Shown here: piece by piece, positions 1 to 11,671 of the stretch
Position numbering within the stretch: position 1 is the first letter of the stretch
Layout of the letters: each line of letters starts with the position of its first letter
Assembly (NCBI RefSeq): GCF_002878395.1
Contig: NC_061120.1
Location: 99,956,821 to 100,020,820 of the forward strand
Direction of reading: 5' to 3'
DNA: 64,000 nt
Source of the DNA: Capsicum annuum
Lineage: Eukaryota > Streptophyta > Magnoliopsida > Solanales > Solanaceae
Position numbers and translations under genes: made by a program
Notes under the pieces: generated by a model
The model's input: the letters and a program-made list of their open reading frames with translations, nothing else
Database searches by the model: none
What the model was told of the DNA's origin: nothing

Positions 1-2349
1 CTGTATAATCATGCTCACTATGGGAATAGATAAGAATATCATCTATAAAGACTATAATGAACATGTCCAAGTACTGCTTGCACACACGATTCATCAAGTC
101 TATGAAAGTTGCTTGGGCATTGGTAAGACCAAAGGACATGACTATGAATTCGAAGTAACCATACCAAGTTTGAAAAGCTATTTTTGGAATGTCATATTCT
201 ATGATGCTAAGATGATGATAGCCTGATCTGAGGTCTATTTTAGAGAAATAGCTGGCACCCTAAAGTTGGTCAAACAAATGATCGATTCCGGGAAGTGGAT
301 ACTTGTTCTTGATGGTGACTTTATTGAGTAGATGGTAGTCTATACACATTCTGAGAGAAGCATCTTTCTTGCACACAAATAATACTGGTGTGCCCCATAG
401 GGACATACTGGATCTGATAAAACCCTTATCTAGGAGATCCTTTAACTAATCTTTCAATTCTATGAGTTCTGCTGGTGCCATTCTATATGGCAAAATAAAT
501 ATGGGCTGAGTATCTAGAAGAAGGTTTATACCAAAGTCTATTTACCTTTTGGAAGTAATTTCAGGAAGATCTTTAGAAAAGACATTAGAATATTCATTCA
601 CTACTGGGACTGATCTAAGACTGGGAGTTATAGAACTAGATTCATTAACTTGAACAAGATGATAGACAAATCCCTTAGATATTATTTTTCGTGCCTAAAG
701 GTAGGAAACAAGCTGACCTCTAAAAACTAAAGTACTACCCTTATACTATAGGATGAGTTTATTCGAGAACTGAAACTAGAAAACTCTATTTCTGTAGTCG
801 AATATGGCATAGCAGGAATGAAGCTAATCCATATTGAGAATGACATCAAAATTAGTCATATCTAATTTGACTAAGTCTACTGAAGTGACTTTCTGAGATA
901 CCATAATCGGACAGTTCTTGTATACCCATCAGGCTATGATAGTTTTACCCACTGGGGTAGAGACTGAAAAGGGCACTACTAGAATTTCAGGACTGAATCC
1001 GAAATCAACTGCTATATTGGGAGTAACAAAAGACAAAGAATCTCCTAGATCTAGCAAGGCATAAATATATACATAAAAGATCTATAACATACCAGTAACC
1101 ACATCAGGAAAATTTTCTTGATCCTGTTGGGATTAAAGAGCGTAGAGTTTGTTTGGGCGTTGCCCACTAGTAGCACTAGAAGAGGCACCCTACTGATTTA
1201 GGTGACCGAACTGAGTTGGAGGGTGATTACGCTGACCTTTAGAACCTGGATGGGGATAATATCTGACTCTCTGGCTTGACTTACCACATTCAAAGCAAAC
1301 ATCACTGCCAGCTCTACAAGTACCCTGATGGTACTTGCCATATATTTGACAAAGAGGATAGGTTTAGGCACTACTATCATTGCCCTGAGACTTAGATCCT
1401 GGCACCCTCTCTCTGTTGCCATCTCTGAATTTTGGCACTGGAGCACTGGCTGAGGAAGGAGCTGGAACAAATGACTTTGGCCGGGATTAAGAATGACTTA
1501 CAACTTCTGACTTAGGCTAAGCAAAGTTGAAACTACCTGTCCTTGCTCTCTTATTCTGCTTCTCTCTTATCTTAATCTTCTGCTCTTCTATTTGTTGAGC
1601 ATGGATCATAAACCTGGATATGTCCATCTCACTAATCAACATTGCATATCTGCACTTATTGACCACAAAATCATTCACCCTAAAAAAACCTTACTCATTT
1701 TAGCCTTGCTGTCTGCCACTACATGAGGAGTATATCTAGCTAATTGAGTAAACTAAAGAGAATACTCTTTCACTGTCATGCTACCCTACCTGAGGTTGAT
1801 AAATTTTAATAAACTTAGCTTCCCTCAGCTCAAGGGGAAAGAATCTATCTAGAAAAGTAGTGGAAAATTCCTCCCACTCTATAGGCCCTGTATCACTAGC
1901 CCTCTCTGCTTTTTACTATTTGAACTATGTTTGAGCCATATCTAGTAATTGATATGTAGATATATCAACACTCTCAATGGTTGATACCCCATGATATCCG
2001 TAACCTTCTGAACCTGATCAAGGAATTCCTGAGGGTCCTCGTCTGACTTAGACCTAAAAAGGAATGGAGGATTCATTCAGGTGAAGTCCCAAATCCTGGC
2101 TTCAGCTTAATTGGCCATTGGGTTGGATGGAATGACAACTAGTCATTCATTCTGGGCAGTAACTAAATTAGCAAGAGTAGTGAATGTAGCTCTGAACTCT
2201 ACATGAGAAACATGTTCGTCTAAGGGATCTTCTTGGACAGACTGAGAGGCTGGATGATTTCCATTTTTTTCTTGGGAGGCATGTTCTGTAGAAGAAAGGG
2301 AGAAACTAATTAGACTGAGAGTTAAATTTGAGCTCATGCTCACAGGCAC
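1..2349 (-). pseudogene. RE1 gag-pol remnant (gag, protease, partial RT)
   Basis: A degenerate polyprotein, broken by scattered stops and frameshifts. Gag starts near 2349 and runs to about 1110. Its zinc knuckle at about 1255-1345 keeps C-x4-G-K-x-H-x-G-x-C followed by C-F-E-C-G-K. Protease lies at about 820-1085, with LDLGDSLSFVTP around the active aspartate and the family motif PFSVSTPVGK. The linker to RT follows, then RT with [20 protein letters not shown] at about 290-350 and the catalytic FIDD at 38-43 still intact. Many lesions are C-to-T or G-to-A, as expected of methylated, silenced DNA. The pieces are recognisable enough that the assignment is safe, but no functional protein can be made. 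Confidence 0.9.
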
Positions 2350-2489
2350 AACATGAATACTGTAAGAAGGGAAACTATTCCTAAAACATCTTATAGCCTC
2401 TTATACATAAATGTGGTGCGCAACACACCCATGCACAAGACTCTACTAGTTGTGGCTTATAGACTTCCTAGGATATCATTGAACCTTAG

Positions 2490-2501
2490 GATCTAATACT
2501 A
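2490..2501 (-). other. RE1 primer binding site (initiator-Met tRNA), decayed
   Basis: The minus strand reads TAGTATTAGATC next to the LTR. The consensus complement of the tRNA-iMet 3' end is TGGTATCAGAGC. The match is 9 of 12, and two of the three changes are G-to-A or C-to-T transitions. Confidence 0.75.
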
Positions 2502-2924
2502 AGTTTGTAACACCCCGAATCTGGTACCCAAAATGCTACACGGTGGTGCTCATGACCCCGAAGGACCACAAGCTAACCCATGTCTGATATCTATAACTAG
2601 GCACTACATAATATACTGTATAAATGTGGAAAAAGGCTAAAAGGCCTTAAGGTTCAAATATTTTGTATAATACAACATCTGGAATATGGTATATCAATAT
2701 CAAAACAAAACTGAAATAACTGTCTGAACATGCTATAGTCTGAGAGCCTCTAAACTGTCTAAAAGCTATGAAGTTTATGGGACATTTCCCCAACTAAATC
2801 TGGACTACTAAAATAATAAAGTTATAAAATAATCAAGCTACCCTCGAATGGTGAGGACTCACTGCTAGTATGGCTGCTGAACTTTTGATCTACTAAGGAT
2901 GCTCTAGAGCTCGTACTTCTAAAC

Positions 2925-4437
2925 CTATGGTATAAAAACACCATAGCACAAATGCGTCAGTACGATTGAATATACTGGTATACAAGTGAGGTAGGCTGAA
3001 TGCAAGGGGTTTATATGCATAAACAATACTAACTGACTGAAAACATAAATGTGAGAACACATGCATGAATACGTGAACTATAACTGAGATCATGACATCA
3101 CTGAATCTGAATATTGATAACATAAGTTTTCATATAACTGATATACTATTATCTGAATGACTGTGTCTAGCAATCCTATTTTTGATGGAAATAGCTGAGT
3201 TTTGTACTGAGCTGGGTGACTGTATCTGACAGTCCTAAATTCTGTAGAACTATCTGAGTCTATTATGAGACTAAGAATATAACTGTGGGAAGTAGTCATC
3301 TAACCAACATGAAGCAAACAAGATAATGTAATTAAGTTGGGGTCTAATCTATAACCCTAATTAGAAGGGTGTCAGTACCGTGCCACTGGTAAGGACAAAC
3401 TGTGAGTAATCCCTCATCTAACATGTACTCTAAGGAGAATGGTGAGACCCTCATATAATAGTTTAAGCCACCTTATCTACCCTCAACAAGCAGGTTTGAT
3501 GTCTCAACCTACGCTGCCTATGTAGTTCTGGAGCGTAAAGATTGCTTTTAAGAATAACAACCTCTAATAACAGGTGAGTTCCCATCCTTAGGATCACTTA
3601 GTGCTGAATCCTACTCCCATCTGAATAGACACTGAACATGATTAACTGAACTTAACTGAACTGCATTCATTGAGTTCCGTTGACTGACGAAATACTACTG
3701 AGATTACTAAATTTCTGAGATTTCTGAGATTACTAAGTTTACTGAGTTTTCCTGAGTCACATGACTAACAGAGTTCTATAAATCATGGCTAAACTAAGAG
3801 TATCTATAAAACTTGACACGGGCTCTAGGCACACAGATAAATTATTAGGTACAAGTTCCCCCAAGACTCGATAGCATGAAACTGATAAGACATGACACTT
3901 CTTGGACTCATGACCATAACCAACAATCCATAATACAATCATTGGGGAATTTCATGAGGCACTTGATTATCATGGTTTGGTACATGCATAGGAATTCATA
4001 AAAATATGTCATAATTTCATAGGGATGATCTCATGAACAATCCATCAAACAATTTCAATGCATAACAATAACATGGAAGTCATTTTGAACATAAGGGTAA
4101 AGCATGGGTTCATTAATTTAGTCATAATTGAGTCCTAAAGCATGATTCTTGTTCTCTTGGGCATTTTATCAAACACATTGCATGCATAACCGTAGTCTTA
4201 GGCATATACACTAGTTCATACTTCATGGTTACTTTAATCAACTCAATTTAAAAGTTTCCAACCCACATACTAGCATAATTTTATGAAAAGTACATAAAGA
4301 CTCTAGTTTGAGCCTTATACAACTACATCAACATAATTAAAATCAACCCACCACATAGAAATCATAATTCATGAGTTTAAAATGGGATTCTTGAGATTTA
4401 TGGGTGAAAAAAACTTATGAATCAACACTTTACATAC
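2925..4437 (-). other. Predicted intron inside RE1 LTR
   Basis: The minus-strand donor CAG/GTATGT (first intron base 4437) and acceptor ACCATAG/G (last intron base 2925) bound 1,513 bp. Both sites and the spacing recur in RE3, RE4, RE6, RE9 and RE12. This is a prediction with no transcript evidence. Confidence 0.5.
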
Positions 4438-4659
4438 CTGGGTAGATGATTTCTTGAAAATTAGTTAAGAAAAGTTTGAATTCTTGCCTTGGGATTAGAC
4501 ACCTAGGGTTTATTATTCTTGGGGATTGATCTTTCAAATAAACCCTAGTTTGGTGTTGTGGATGAATAATGAAGTTATGATCTCTAGTCTGGTATAATTA
4601 GGGGTGAAAACGGGTGGAAAAAGACCCAAATACACTTTTAAAAATGGCTTAAAAAATTG

Positions 4660-4915
4660 TTGATCGTAAGTGGCGACGGTTTGGAAGACGGTCCATCGCT
4701 GGCTCGATGGTCCATCGATCCTGACCATCGTACTTGGAAAGGCCCTAAACTTTCTGCCTCATCTGTGATGTTTTGTGCAATTGTCCATTTCTAACTTGAT
4801 GGTCCGTATATCCTGGCCATCGTACTTGACTAGAAGTTTGGTGCACTACCTTAGTCACAGCGGTTTGGGTGATGGTCCATCGTTAGCTCGACGGTCCGTC
4901 GATCTGACCGTCACT
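4660..4915 (-). repeat. Palindrome array in RE1 LTR upstream of promoter
   Basis: A GC-rich patch in an AT-rich LTR holds repeated self-complementary units. Two perfect palindromes are CGATGG-T-CCATCG (4705-4717) and CGACGG-T-CCGTCG (4889-4901). They differ by a matched pair of changes that preserves pairing. Partial copies (GACGGTCCATCG, GACCATCG, GGCCATCG) lie between them. Confidence 0.8.
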
Positions 4916-5095
4916 TCTGTCCAATTCCAATAGTTCTCTGTAAAACGTCCATAACTTTTTACATTTGGACGAAATTAGTATCGTTGGAAAGCTAATTGGG
5001 GAAATTCTATCTAATTGAAACATTGATCATTTAGGAAGTCATTACTAACTCTTCTGGAGACTATATTTGACTTAAAGAAAGTTTAGGGTATTATA

Positions 5096-6050
5096 CTGAG
5101 TTACTGAGGTTGAGCTAAATACTACTGAGATTTGATAACTGACTGAGATTACAGAGATTACTAAGATTACTGAGATTACTGGATTGATACTGAATTTACT
5201 AAATTTTCCTGAGTCACATGACTGACTGAGTTCTACTTATCATGGCTTGAATGTGGGTATCATGAAAACTAGCACTGGCTCTAGGTACACTGCTAAATTG
5301 TTGGGTGCAAGTACCCCCAGGACTCGATAGCATAATAAGTAAATCATGGAACAAGCTTAAAAGTTCAACAGTGCCTACATATGTATCATTCATTTATTTA
5401 GACATTTCAACAACCACTTGAGATGCATTACTTGTACATGAATGGGGAATACGTATTAACATACTATAACATGGAATTATTTCATTCTCATAAACAATTT
5501 GTCAAACACTTGCATGATACAACTTGCACATAACGAGCATGGCATGATTTTTTTCACTTATTAACTTACATAATCAATTCATCAAACACTTGGTGATCAT
5601 AACATATGCACATAACCCTATACAACAAATAGGCATCATAATTCACATTCCCATTGACAAATTTCAAGGGTTTAACATGGTGTCACGTGATACTACACAT
5701 ATATCACTCTACTTCACATAGATATTGTCATTAAATCATGAACTAGAGAACCCATTAACATAATAATCATGAACATAATTAAACTAAATCATGAAATTCA
5801 TCAAAAACATTATCTTGAGTTCTTGAAAAGGTTTCTTGGACTCCAAGGGTTGAAGAAACCCTTTGATGAACACTTGACATACCTTAGTTGGTGAATTCTT
5901 GAAGGTTTATGGTGGAATCCCTTGGAAATTAAGTCTTGAATTGATAGTCCTAGGGTTTTGTTCTTGAGGATTTTGTGTATAATGAATAGGATTAGCCAAA
6001 AGAGGGCTAAATTTCATGTTATTAGGGCTGAAGGGCGTGGGAACACTTGG
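5096..6050 (-). repeat. RE2: fragment of a group I LTR, minus strand
   Basis: This stretch repeats the order of motifs in the RE1 LTR. It has the CTGAGATTACTGAG-rich part, then GGACTCGATAGCAT near 5320-5332 (reverse of the conserved ATCGAGTCC motif), then the donor-like GGTATGT on the minus strand near 5877-5884. It is cut on the left by RE1 and on the right by the RE3 junction. Homology with other LTRs fades around 6040. No coding sequence is seen. Confidence 0.75.
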
Positions 6051-6074
6051 ATGAACACTTGACATACCTTAGTT
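6050..6074. repeat. 25-bp direct duplicate at RE2/RE3 junction
   Basis: These 25 bases are identical to 5865-5889 and include the splice donor-like site. The copy sits exactly where RE2 sequence gives way to the truncated RE3 5' LTR, which suggests that template switching or end joining formed the junction. Confidence 0.75.
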
Positions 6075-6342
6075 AGTATTGGTAGAGGCTTTATAGATAG
6101 TAGTCAGAGTTGTCCTATGTAGTTTAAGTCCCTATTTCTTTTAGATTATAGTGTTGTATACTTTTAGCGGTAACATATTCAGACAACTTATCTTATGATT
6201 ATGTTTCATCTCAGTTAGCTGAGCTTTCATATATGGTTTAATTAGTTACTTAAGAATTATACCAGTACTATAGGTTAGATTGGAATCACTTGTGGTTCTA
6301 AGCACCATGTTATGACTACGTGGTACTCTCGGGTTTTGACAA
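6075..6342 (+). repeat. RE3 5' LTR, truncated to its 3' end
   Basis: It aligns with the last 270 bases of the RE3 3' LTR (from about 30345 to 30607), including the shared stretches TTTAAGTCCCT and TGGTTCTAAGCACCATG/TGGTGCTAAGCACCGTG. The first 2.4 kb of the LTR is missing, replaced by RE2. Confidence 0.8.
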
Positions 6343-6345
6343 ACT

Positions 6346-6357
6346 TGGTATCAGAGC
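6346..6357 (+). other. RE3 primer binding site (initiator-Met tRNA)
   Basis: TGGTATCAGAGC is a 12 of 12 match to the complement of the tRNA-iMet 3' end, four bases after the LTR end. Confidence 0.9.
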
Positions 6358-6947
6358 ACAAGGTTCAAGTGTCTTGGGGTTTCTATGAAGTCATGGTTAG
6401 TAGATTCTTACGAACCAGTATGAAGATGTCTATACTTTTCTTTGAGAGGCTACAAGGCATTTAGGAAATATTTCCCTTCTTTAAAATTTCATATCGTACA
6501 GTAGAGATATTTACTAAGAAACTTAACTGATTCTAGAATTACTCCATTTCTGTTGACTATGCCTTATTTTTGAGGTAATATAAATAGTCAAGTTTAAATT
6601 CCTACTGATAGAGTTTTCTTATACAGTCCTCACAAAAAATTAAGAGATTGTACATGAGCTTGAAAGGATCCCTTCAGTGCCTTAAGTTCCAAACATTGAA
6701 AGAGTTTATTCTTGTTTATGAAAATCGTACACTAAGCCAAAGTCAGATGTGCCCTGAGATCCCTTATCTGAATCCTATGGCAGCATGACCTAGAGTTAGA
6801 AGCATAAGACTAGTAGCATAGCAATAGTAAAGTGGGGATAGTGTATTTGTGGATTTAGTAGATTATGTATCTATGGAACCACAAAGGTCTTGTGTAGACT
6901 GTATAACATCACTTTGAGAGAGATTACCAATTATGGGGACTTCGAAT
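6358..6947 (+). other. RE3 internal region, left part (noncoding)
   Basis: There is no open frame of note. It aligns with 17127-17660 of RE6. The shared blocks include CATGAAAATCGT at about 6718 and 17490 and CCTAGAGTTAGAAG at about 6789 and 17567. In autonomous relatives this position is the leader and start of gag. Confidence 0.75.
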
Positions 6948-7210
6948 TGTAAGAGCCCACAAATTTCTAAACTTAATTCATCCTTTTTGGCTTGTCAAGG
7001 GGTCTCAAACTTAGTAAATTCTAGCTAAGTTTCCAGACTTAGTTTATTTTTGGCCTTTGAAAGTTGGAAATCTCATTTTGTGAAATTAATATCCCTTAAT
7101 GGTCCATATTTTTATTAATTCATGACCAGAAAGGTCAATAAGTGTTCTCGGACAAGTTTTGGATTTTTCAGAACTCGTTTAGACTATGTTTGGTGTCCCA
7201 AATTAGTGGA

Positions 7211-7367
7211 CCAATGTGATCTTGGCGTGTTGCATCACCTATCACATTGGTTAATGTTGTTTCAGGTTGCCAGAGTCAAAAATACTGAGGCTTAGCTCGA
7301 TCATGGTTCGATGCATCAGGTATCGCATCGATGCCATCGACGCGTTGCGTCTCCAATCGCGTCGATG
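7211..7367. repeat. Paired 10-bp inverted repeats in RE4
   Basis: CCAATGTGAT (7211-7220) pairs perfectly with ATCACATTGG (7241-7250). CATCGACGCG (7335-7344) pairs perfectly with CGCGTCGATG (7358-7367). Both lie just upstream of the TATA box in the most GC-rich part of the LTR. Confidence 0.85.
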
Positions 7368-7428
7368 CCCAGTTTTCAGCCCTTAAATGTCTGTGTCTTT
7401 AAGGGAAAAAGGGTTAATTTCCCACCCC

Positions 7429-7436
7429 TATATAAG
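7429..7436 (+). promoter_or_regulatory. TATA box of RE4 LTR
   Basis: A TATATAAG-type box follows CCCACCCC at about 480 bp into the LTR. Transcription would start roughly 30 bases downstream, which leaves about 2 kb of the LTR transcribed. Confidence 0.65.
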
Positions 7437-7578
7437 CCTATAACATGATATTTAGCTAGGTTTTCACCAAAATATAGTTGTTTCTCTCAAATTCGCTCAA
7501 GAACAAGTCTAGGGTTTTCAATTGAAGGTCCTAGTCCACTAGATTCCACCACTAATCTTTAAGAAAATTCTATCCAAG

Positions 7579-9124
7579 GTATGTAAAGTGTTGATTCATG
7601 GGTTTATTTCACCCACGAAGCTCAAGAAACTTTTTTTTAAATATGCATTTTGAATTCCATGTTATGAATTAAATCATATCTATGTTTATGTTGTTGTATG
7701 ATTACCAAGTTAAAATCTTTAATACATATAATGAAGTTATGTTAGCATGTGGTTGGAATTCTTATATTTGAAGTGAATAATGTTTCCTTGATGTATTATT
7801 TTAATGTTCATGCCTAAGCCTCAAATTATGCATGCAAGGTGTTTGCAAAAATGCCTAAGAGTATAAGAATTATGATTTATGACTCAATTGTGACCAAATT
7901 GATGAATTCATGTTTTACCCTTATGTTCACAATGACCTCCATGTTATTATTATGCATCGTAATGGTTTAGTGGAATGCTCATGAGATTAGACTTACAAAA
8001 TTATGACATATTTACATGTATTCCTATTAATGTGTAAACTTATGACATACAAATACTTCATGAAAATCCCCAATTTTTGTACTACTAATTATTGACTACG
8101 GTCATGTGTTCAAGAAGTGTCTTGTCTTGTTAGTGTTATGCTATCGAGTCCTGGGGTTACCTGTACCCAAAAATTTAGCTGTGTGCCTAGGCCAGTGTCA
8201 GTTTCAAGATAACCTCATTCACGCCATGATCAGTAGTATTCTCAATTAGTTTCAGAACTTATTAGAATTTAGCCAGTTATATGACTCAGGAAAACTCAGT
8301 AATCTTATAAACTCAGTCAGTTAATAGAATTCAAAAATATTCCATCATTCCACAGAATTCAGCAAACTCAGTCCAATTTATCTCAGTATGATCAGTTCAG
8401 TATCTATTCAGTTAGGAGTAGGATTCAGTACCGAACGAACCTAAGGATGAGGGCACACACTAATAGTAGAGGGTGTAATCCTTAGAAAAAATCTTTGCAT
8501 TCCAGAACTATGTATCCAGCATAGGTTAAGACATCAACACTGACAGTTGAGGGTTGATGAGGTAGATTAACACTGCCAGTTGAGGGTCCCACTATTTTTA
8601 TTTGGGGACACCACTAGATGAGGGTCACTCATAGCTTGTCCTTACCAGTGGTGCGGTATTGATACCCTTCCAATTTGGGTTACAGATTGGACCCCAACTC
8701 TGTACAGAAAAAGGGCATGTCAGTTAGATGACTACTTCCCATAGTCTTAGTCTCAGTCTCAGTCTCAGTAAAAGAACTCAGATAGTTCTTCAAATTTAGG
8801 ACTGTCAGATACAGTCACTCAGTTTAGTACGAAACTTAGCTAGTTCCATCAGAATCAAGACTGACAAACATAGCTACTCAGTTAATAGTATATCAGTTAT
8901 ATGAAGCTTATGTTATCAGTATTCTGACATTCTAGTCAGTGTTATCATGATCTCATTTACAGTTATATATTCATACATGTATTCTCACATTCATGTTTTT
9001 TAGTCAGTTAGTATTGTTCATGCATATGAACCCCATGCATTTAGCTTACCTCACTTTGCATACCAGTATATTCAGACGTACTGATGCATACTTTTTGTCT
9101 ATGCTATGGTGTTTTATACCATAG
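7579..9124 (+). other. Predicted intron inside RE4 LTR
   Basis: The donor CCAAG/GTATGT and the acceptor TATACCATAG/GTTTAG bound 1,546 bp. The first exon would be about 120 nt from the predicted start. The sites match those of other group I LTRs. There is no transcript evidence here. Confidence 0.5.
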
Positions 9125-9192
9125 GTTTAGACGCTTAAGTTCCTGATCGCACTTAGCTTCAGATTCAGCTAGCAGCAGTAGATTTGTAGTGA

Positions 9193-9211
9193 GTCCTCAT
9201 CATTCAAGGAT
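9193..9211 (+). repeat. LTR 3' hairpin, decayed copy (RE4)
   Basis: GTCCTCATCATTCAAGGAT corresponds to the paired GTCCTC...GAGGAC of RE9. The right arm has a G-to-A change (GAGGA to AAGGA). Confidence 0.6.
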
Positions 9212-9545
9212 AGCATGATCATATCATTACTTCATTATTATAGGTTTAGTAGATGGAGTTAGTTGGGTACATGTCCCATTAACTCTACAATTTTCAGACA
9301 GTTTAGAGGCTTTCAGACTAGCATGTTCAAACAACTATTTCAGTTGCTTTGGTATTGATATACCGTATCTCCAGATATTATTTTTTAACTGATTTTTGAA
9401 ACTTATGGATTTTTAGCATTTTATCCCTCATTTATATAGTATGTTATGTATGCTCATTTACAGATATTAGTCATGGGTTAGCTTATGGTCCTTCGAGGTC
9501 CTGAGCACTATGTGGCTTTCCAGGTACTAGATTTGAGGTGTTATA

Positions 9546-11671
9546 ATAATATGTTAATGCTTTAGCCAGGATCAAGATTAAGTAGTCACTAAAAAAATAG
9601 AGAAGCTCATTGAGGTTGAGTATGTTCATAAAGTTTTAAGTGGACTAGTGTTCTGTAATTCCTATTCAATAGTAGTAAGTAGGCATTAGTATATGAGAAG
9701 TTTTGGGGATATCCATGTTATGTGTTAGAATCTAAGTGTGAATTATGGATTATTAAGATAATAAAAAGAAGATTTTTAAATTCTAGAAGGAAAAAGTGTA
9801 AACTCAGGGTGGTATGATAATTTAGAAGGTTCGAAGTTAATAAGAGTTTAAGTTATTATAATGACTATTGAGTCTGTCGAAAATTAAGAGTTATATCTCA
9901 GAAAGAAGTACTAACAACGGTTTTTACATTTTCAAGTATAGTGATTTCAATTCTATTCGTATTTTATTGAATAGGTTTACAAGGTTAGAATGATTGCTTG
10001 AATCTAAGGGGAATATGATAGAATGAAGAACCAAATTAGGTTTTGCAATTCTAGTATTGAGTCTAGTAAGTTCTAGAATAACACTAGGGGAAAAAGATGC
10101 CCGACACATTCTTATCTTAGTATAATTTTTTGTATTTCAGTCATTACGCCACTCTAGTCTAAGGAGTAATAGTTCACTTAGAAGTACAACTCATACTCCA
10201 TTACTTTATGAATTCCAAACTCAAGTCATGCATCTCATGACTCATATACTCACGTTTTACAGTATGTTTAGTTTTAAGTACTCATGATACATTCTTAATG
10301 ACTAGTGAGATCACATTATGTTATATATGCTCTCAAATTAGATCTCTTGAAATAAGATTACTCCAATTATATTTTACTCCTTACGCCTCAGTTAAATGTC
10401 GAATTCATGAAAAATTTGTAAGTCAAGATTTCACAATATCCTTCTTATACTAGACCCTTATGTTTTAGTTCTTTAGTGACCCTTATTTTGCTTTGATGGT
10501 GATAATTTTTTTATTTGAGTGATAGGTTTGAATGATTTTTTCATATAACTTTAGATGATGGCTTATGGTGGTTAGTCACTCTTTTAGAACGTAAGTTTTA
10601 TTAATTAAGGTAGCAAGAAATAGTATATTAAGCTTAATATCTCCTAGTGGATATAGAATATAGATTTCCTTAGTGAGGATCATATGTTCATTTTAGTGCT
10701 ATAGTTTTGTATATTTGAGTTAGGCTTGAAGATTGTAAGAACATGTAACTAGATTTGGCCTCTAGCGACCAATTATGGTCTATCCTTAAGTGAGTTAGAA
10801 CATTTTAGCTAGTTAAGTGTGGCAGGTTCGTAGGAAGGAGCACGGTTGAAGAATTTTGATGTGTTAGAAGTTATCAACCCTATTGATTAAAGCATATTAT
10901 TTTTATCCTTACTTATGTTCTAGGATACTTTGGTTTCATGATAGGAAGCTTCAGACCATAGGGGTCTCATGTTCAGCTCTAAGTCATTCCTATTCTACAA
11001 GCTTAGACTAGCAGACTTGGATGATCAAACCATGTTATAATCCTTATTGAGATATCTTACTCAGATCATGCCTAAAATTCTTTCCTCCTTAATGCTATTA
11101 GAACTTCTAACAAGAAGCATTTAAGGTAAGGTAACAAATATTCCTTGGTGACTCTTAGAAATTTTATATTATTATCTATCACTTTATATTTTTACATATA
11201 TGTTCATGCTAGCATGCTTCATATGAGTTATAAAACTCTTAGTATGAATCCGTTTGTACAACCAGTAATTTAGTTCAGTTATGAGACAGATGAACTCGTT
11301 GTTTCCCATCTTTTTATCTAGTCTTACTATCCTAAGTTTCATGTATATTCCTATTACACAAGGTTCTTTATTTACCTTTATTCAATGTGTAAACTCAATT
11401 AGGTCCTTACACCTAAGTCTAAATCATTCCCAACTATAACAGATATCTGGATTCAAAAATCAGTATTATCTTAGTTATCCAACTTCAAAAGTTGGTTGAA
11501 CAGTACTCGTAAGTTTTATCATATTTTTTACCAAGCCAAGTTTTAGTAGGAAATTTAGTTCATTTCCATATTCATCTCTGAGAATTCTATATTAGGGATT
11601 ACATCTCTTTCCCTATTCTTTCAACCATGTGAGTCTTTATTCCAGGACGAATGATCCCAAGAAGGGAGCTA
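9546..11671 (+). other. RE3 internal region, right part (noncoding)
   Basis: It continues the RE3 interior after RE4. Blocks align with RE6 17660-18690, for example GGGGATATCCATGTTATGTG with GGGGATATCTGTGTTATGTG. About 1 kb more sequence is present here than in RE6. No gag, RT or integrase motif was seen. It ends in the tract GAAGGGAGCTAT, which precedes the 3' LTR. Confidence 0.75.

Larger units (their letters stand above)
1..5095 (-). mobile_element. RE1: Ty3/gypsy (Tekay-like) retrotransposon, 3' part beyond window
   Basis: A minus-strand LTR retrotransposon. Reading right to left it has a 5' LTR (5095-2506), a decayed primer binding site (2501-2490), gag, protease and the first part of reverse transcriptase, and it leaves the window at base 1. 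The domain order gag-PR-RT and the initiator-Met primer site place it in Ty3/gypsy. The zinc-knuckle spacing and protease sequence resemble RE5 and RE10, which carry chromodomains, so Tekay/Del is likely. It appears to sit inside an older LTR of the same strand (RE2), because the sequence resumes at 5096 in the middle of another LTR copy. Confidence 0.85.
2506..5095 (-). repeat. RE1 5' LTR (group I), about 2.59 kb
   Basis: The LTR starts at 5095 on the minus strand with TATAATACCC (group I consensus TGTAATACCCC) and ends at 2506 with GGGGTGTTACA. It contains the palindrome array upstream of the promoter (4660-4915), the splice donor-like CAG/GTATGT at 4437, the conserved GAGTCCTGGG motif near 3850-3876, the acceptor-like CCATAG at 2925 and the 3' hairpin at 2841-2858. 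The 3' LTR lies outside the window, so the age cannot be estimated. Confidence 0.85.
6948..9545 (+). mobile_element. RE4: solo LTR (group I) inside RE3
   Basis: A 2.6 kb LTR starts TGTAAGAGCCC and ends GGTGTTATA. RE3 internal sequence lies on both sides and no internal region or second LTR is present. The flanks CGAAT (6943-6947) and ATAAT (9546-9550) share only their last three bases, so the target duplication is decayed or slightly misplaced. It carries two 10-bp inverted repeats, a TATA box, a predicted intron and a hairpin like the one in its relatives. Solo LTRs arise by recombination between the two LTRs of one element. Confidence 0.85.
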
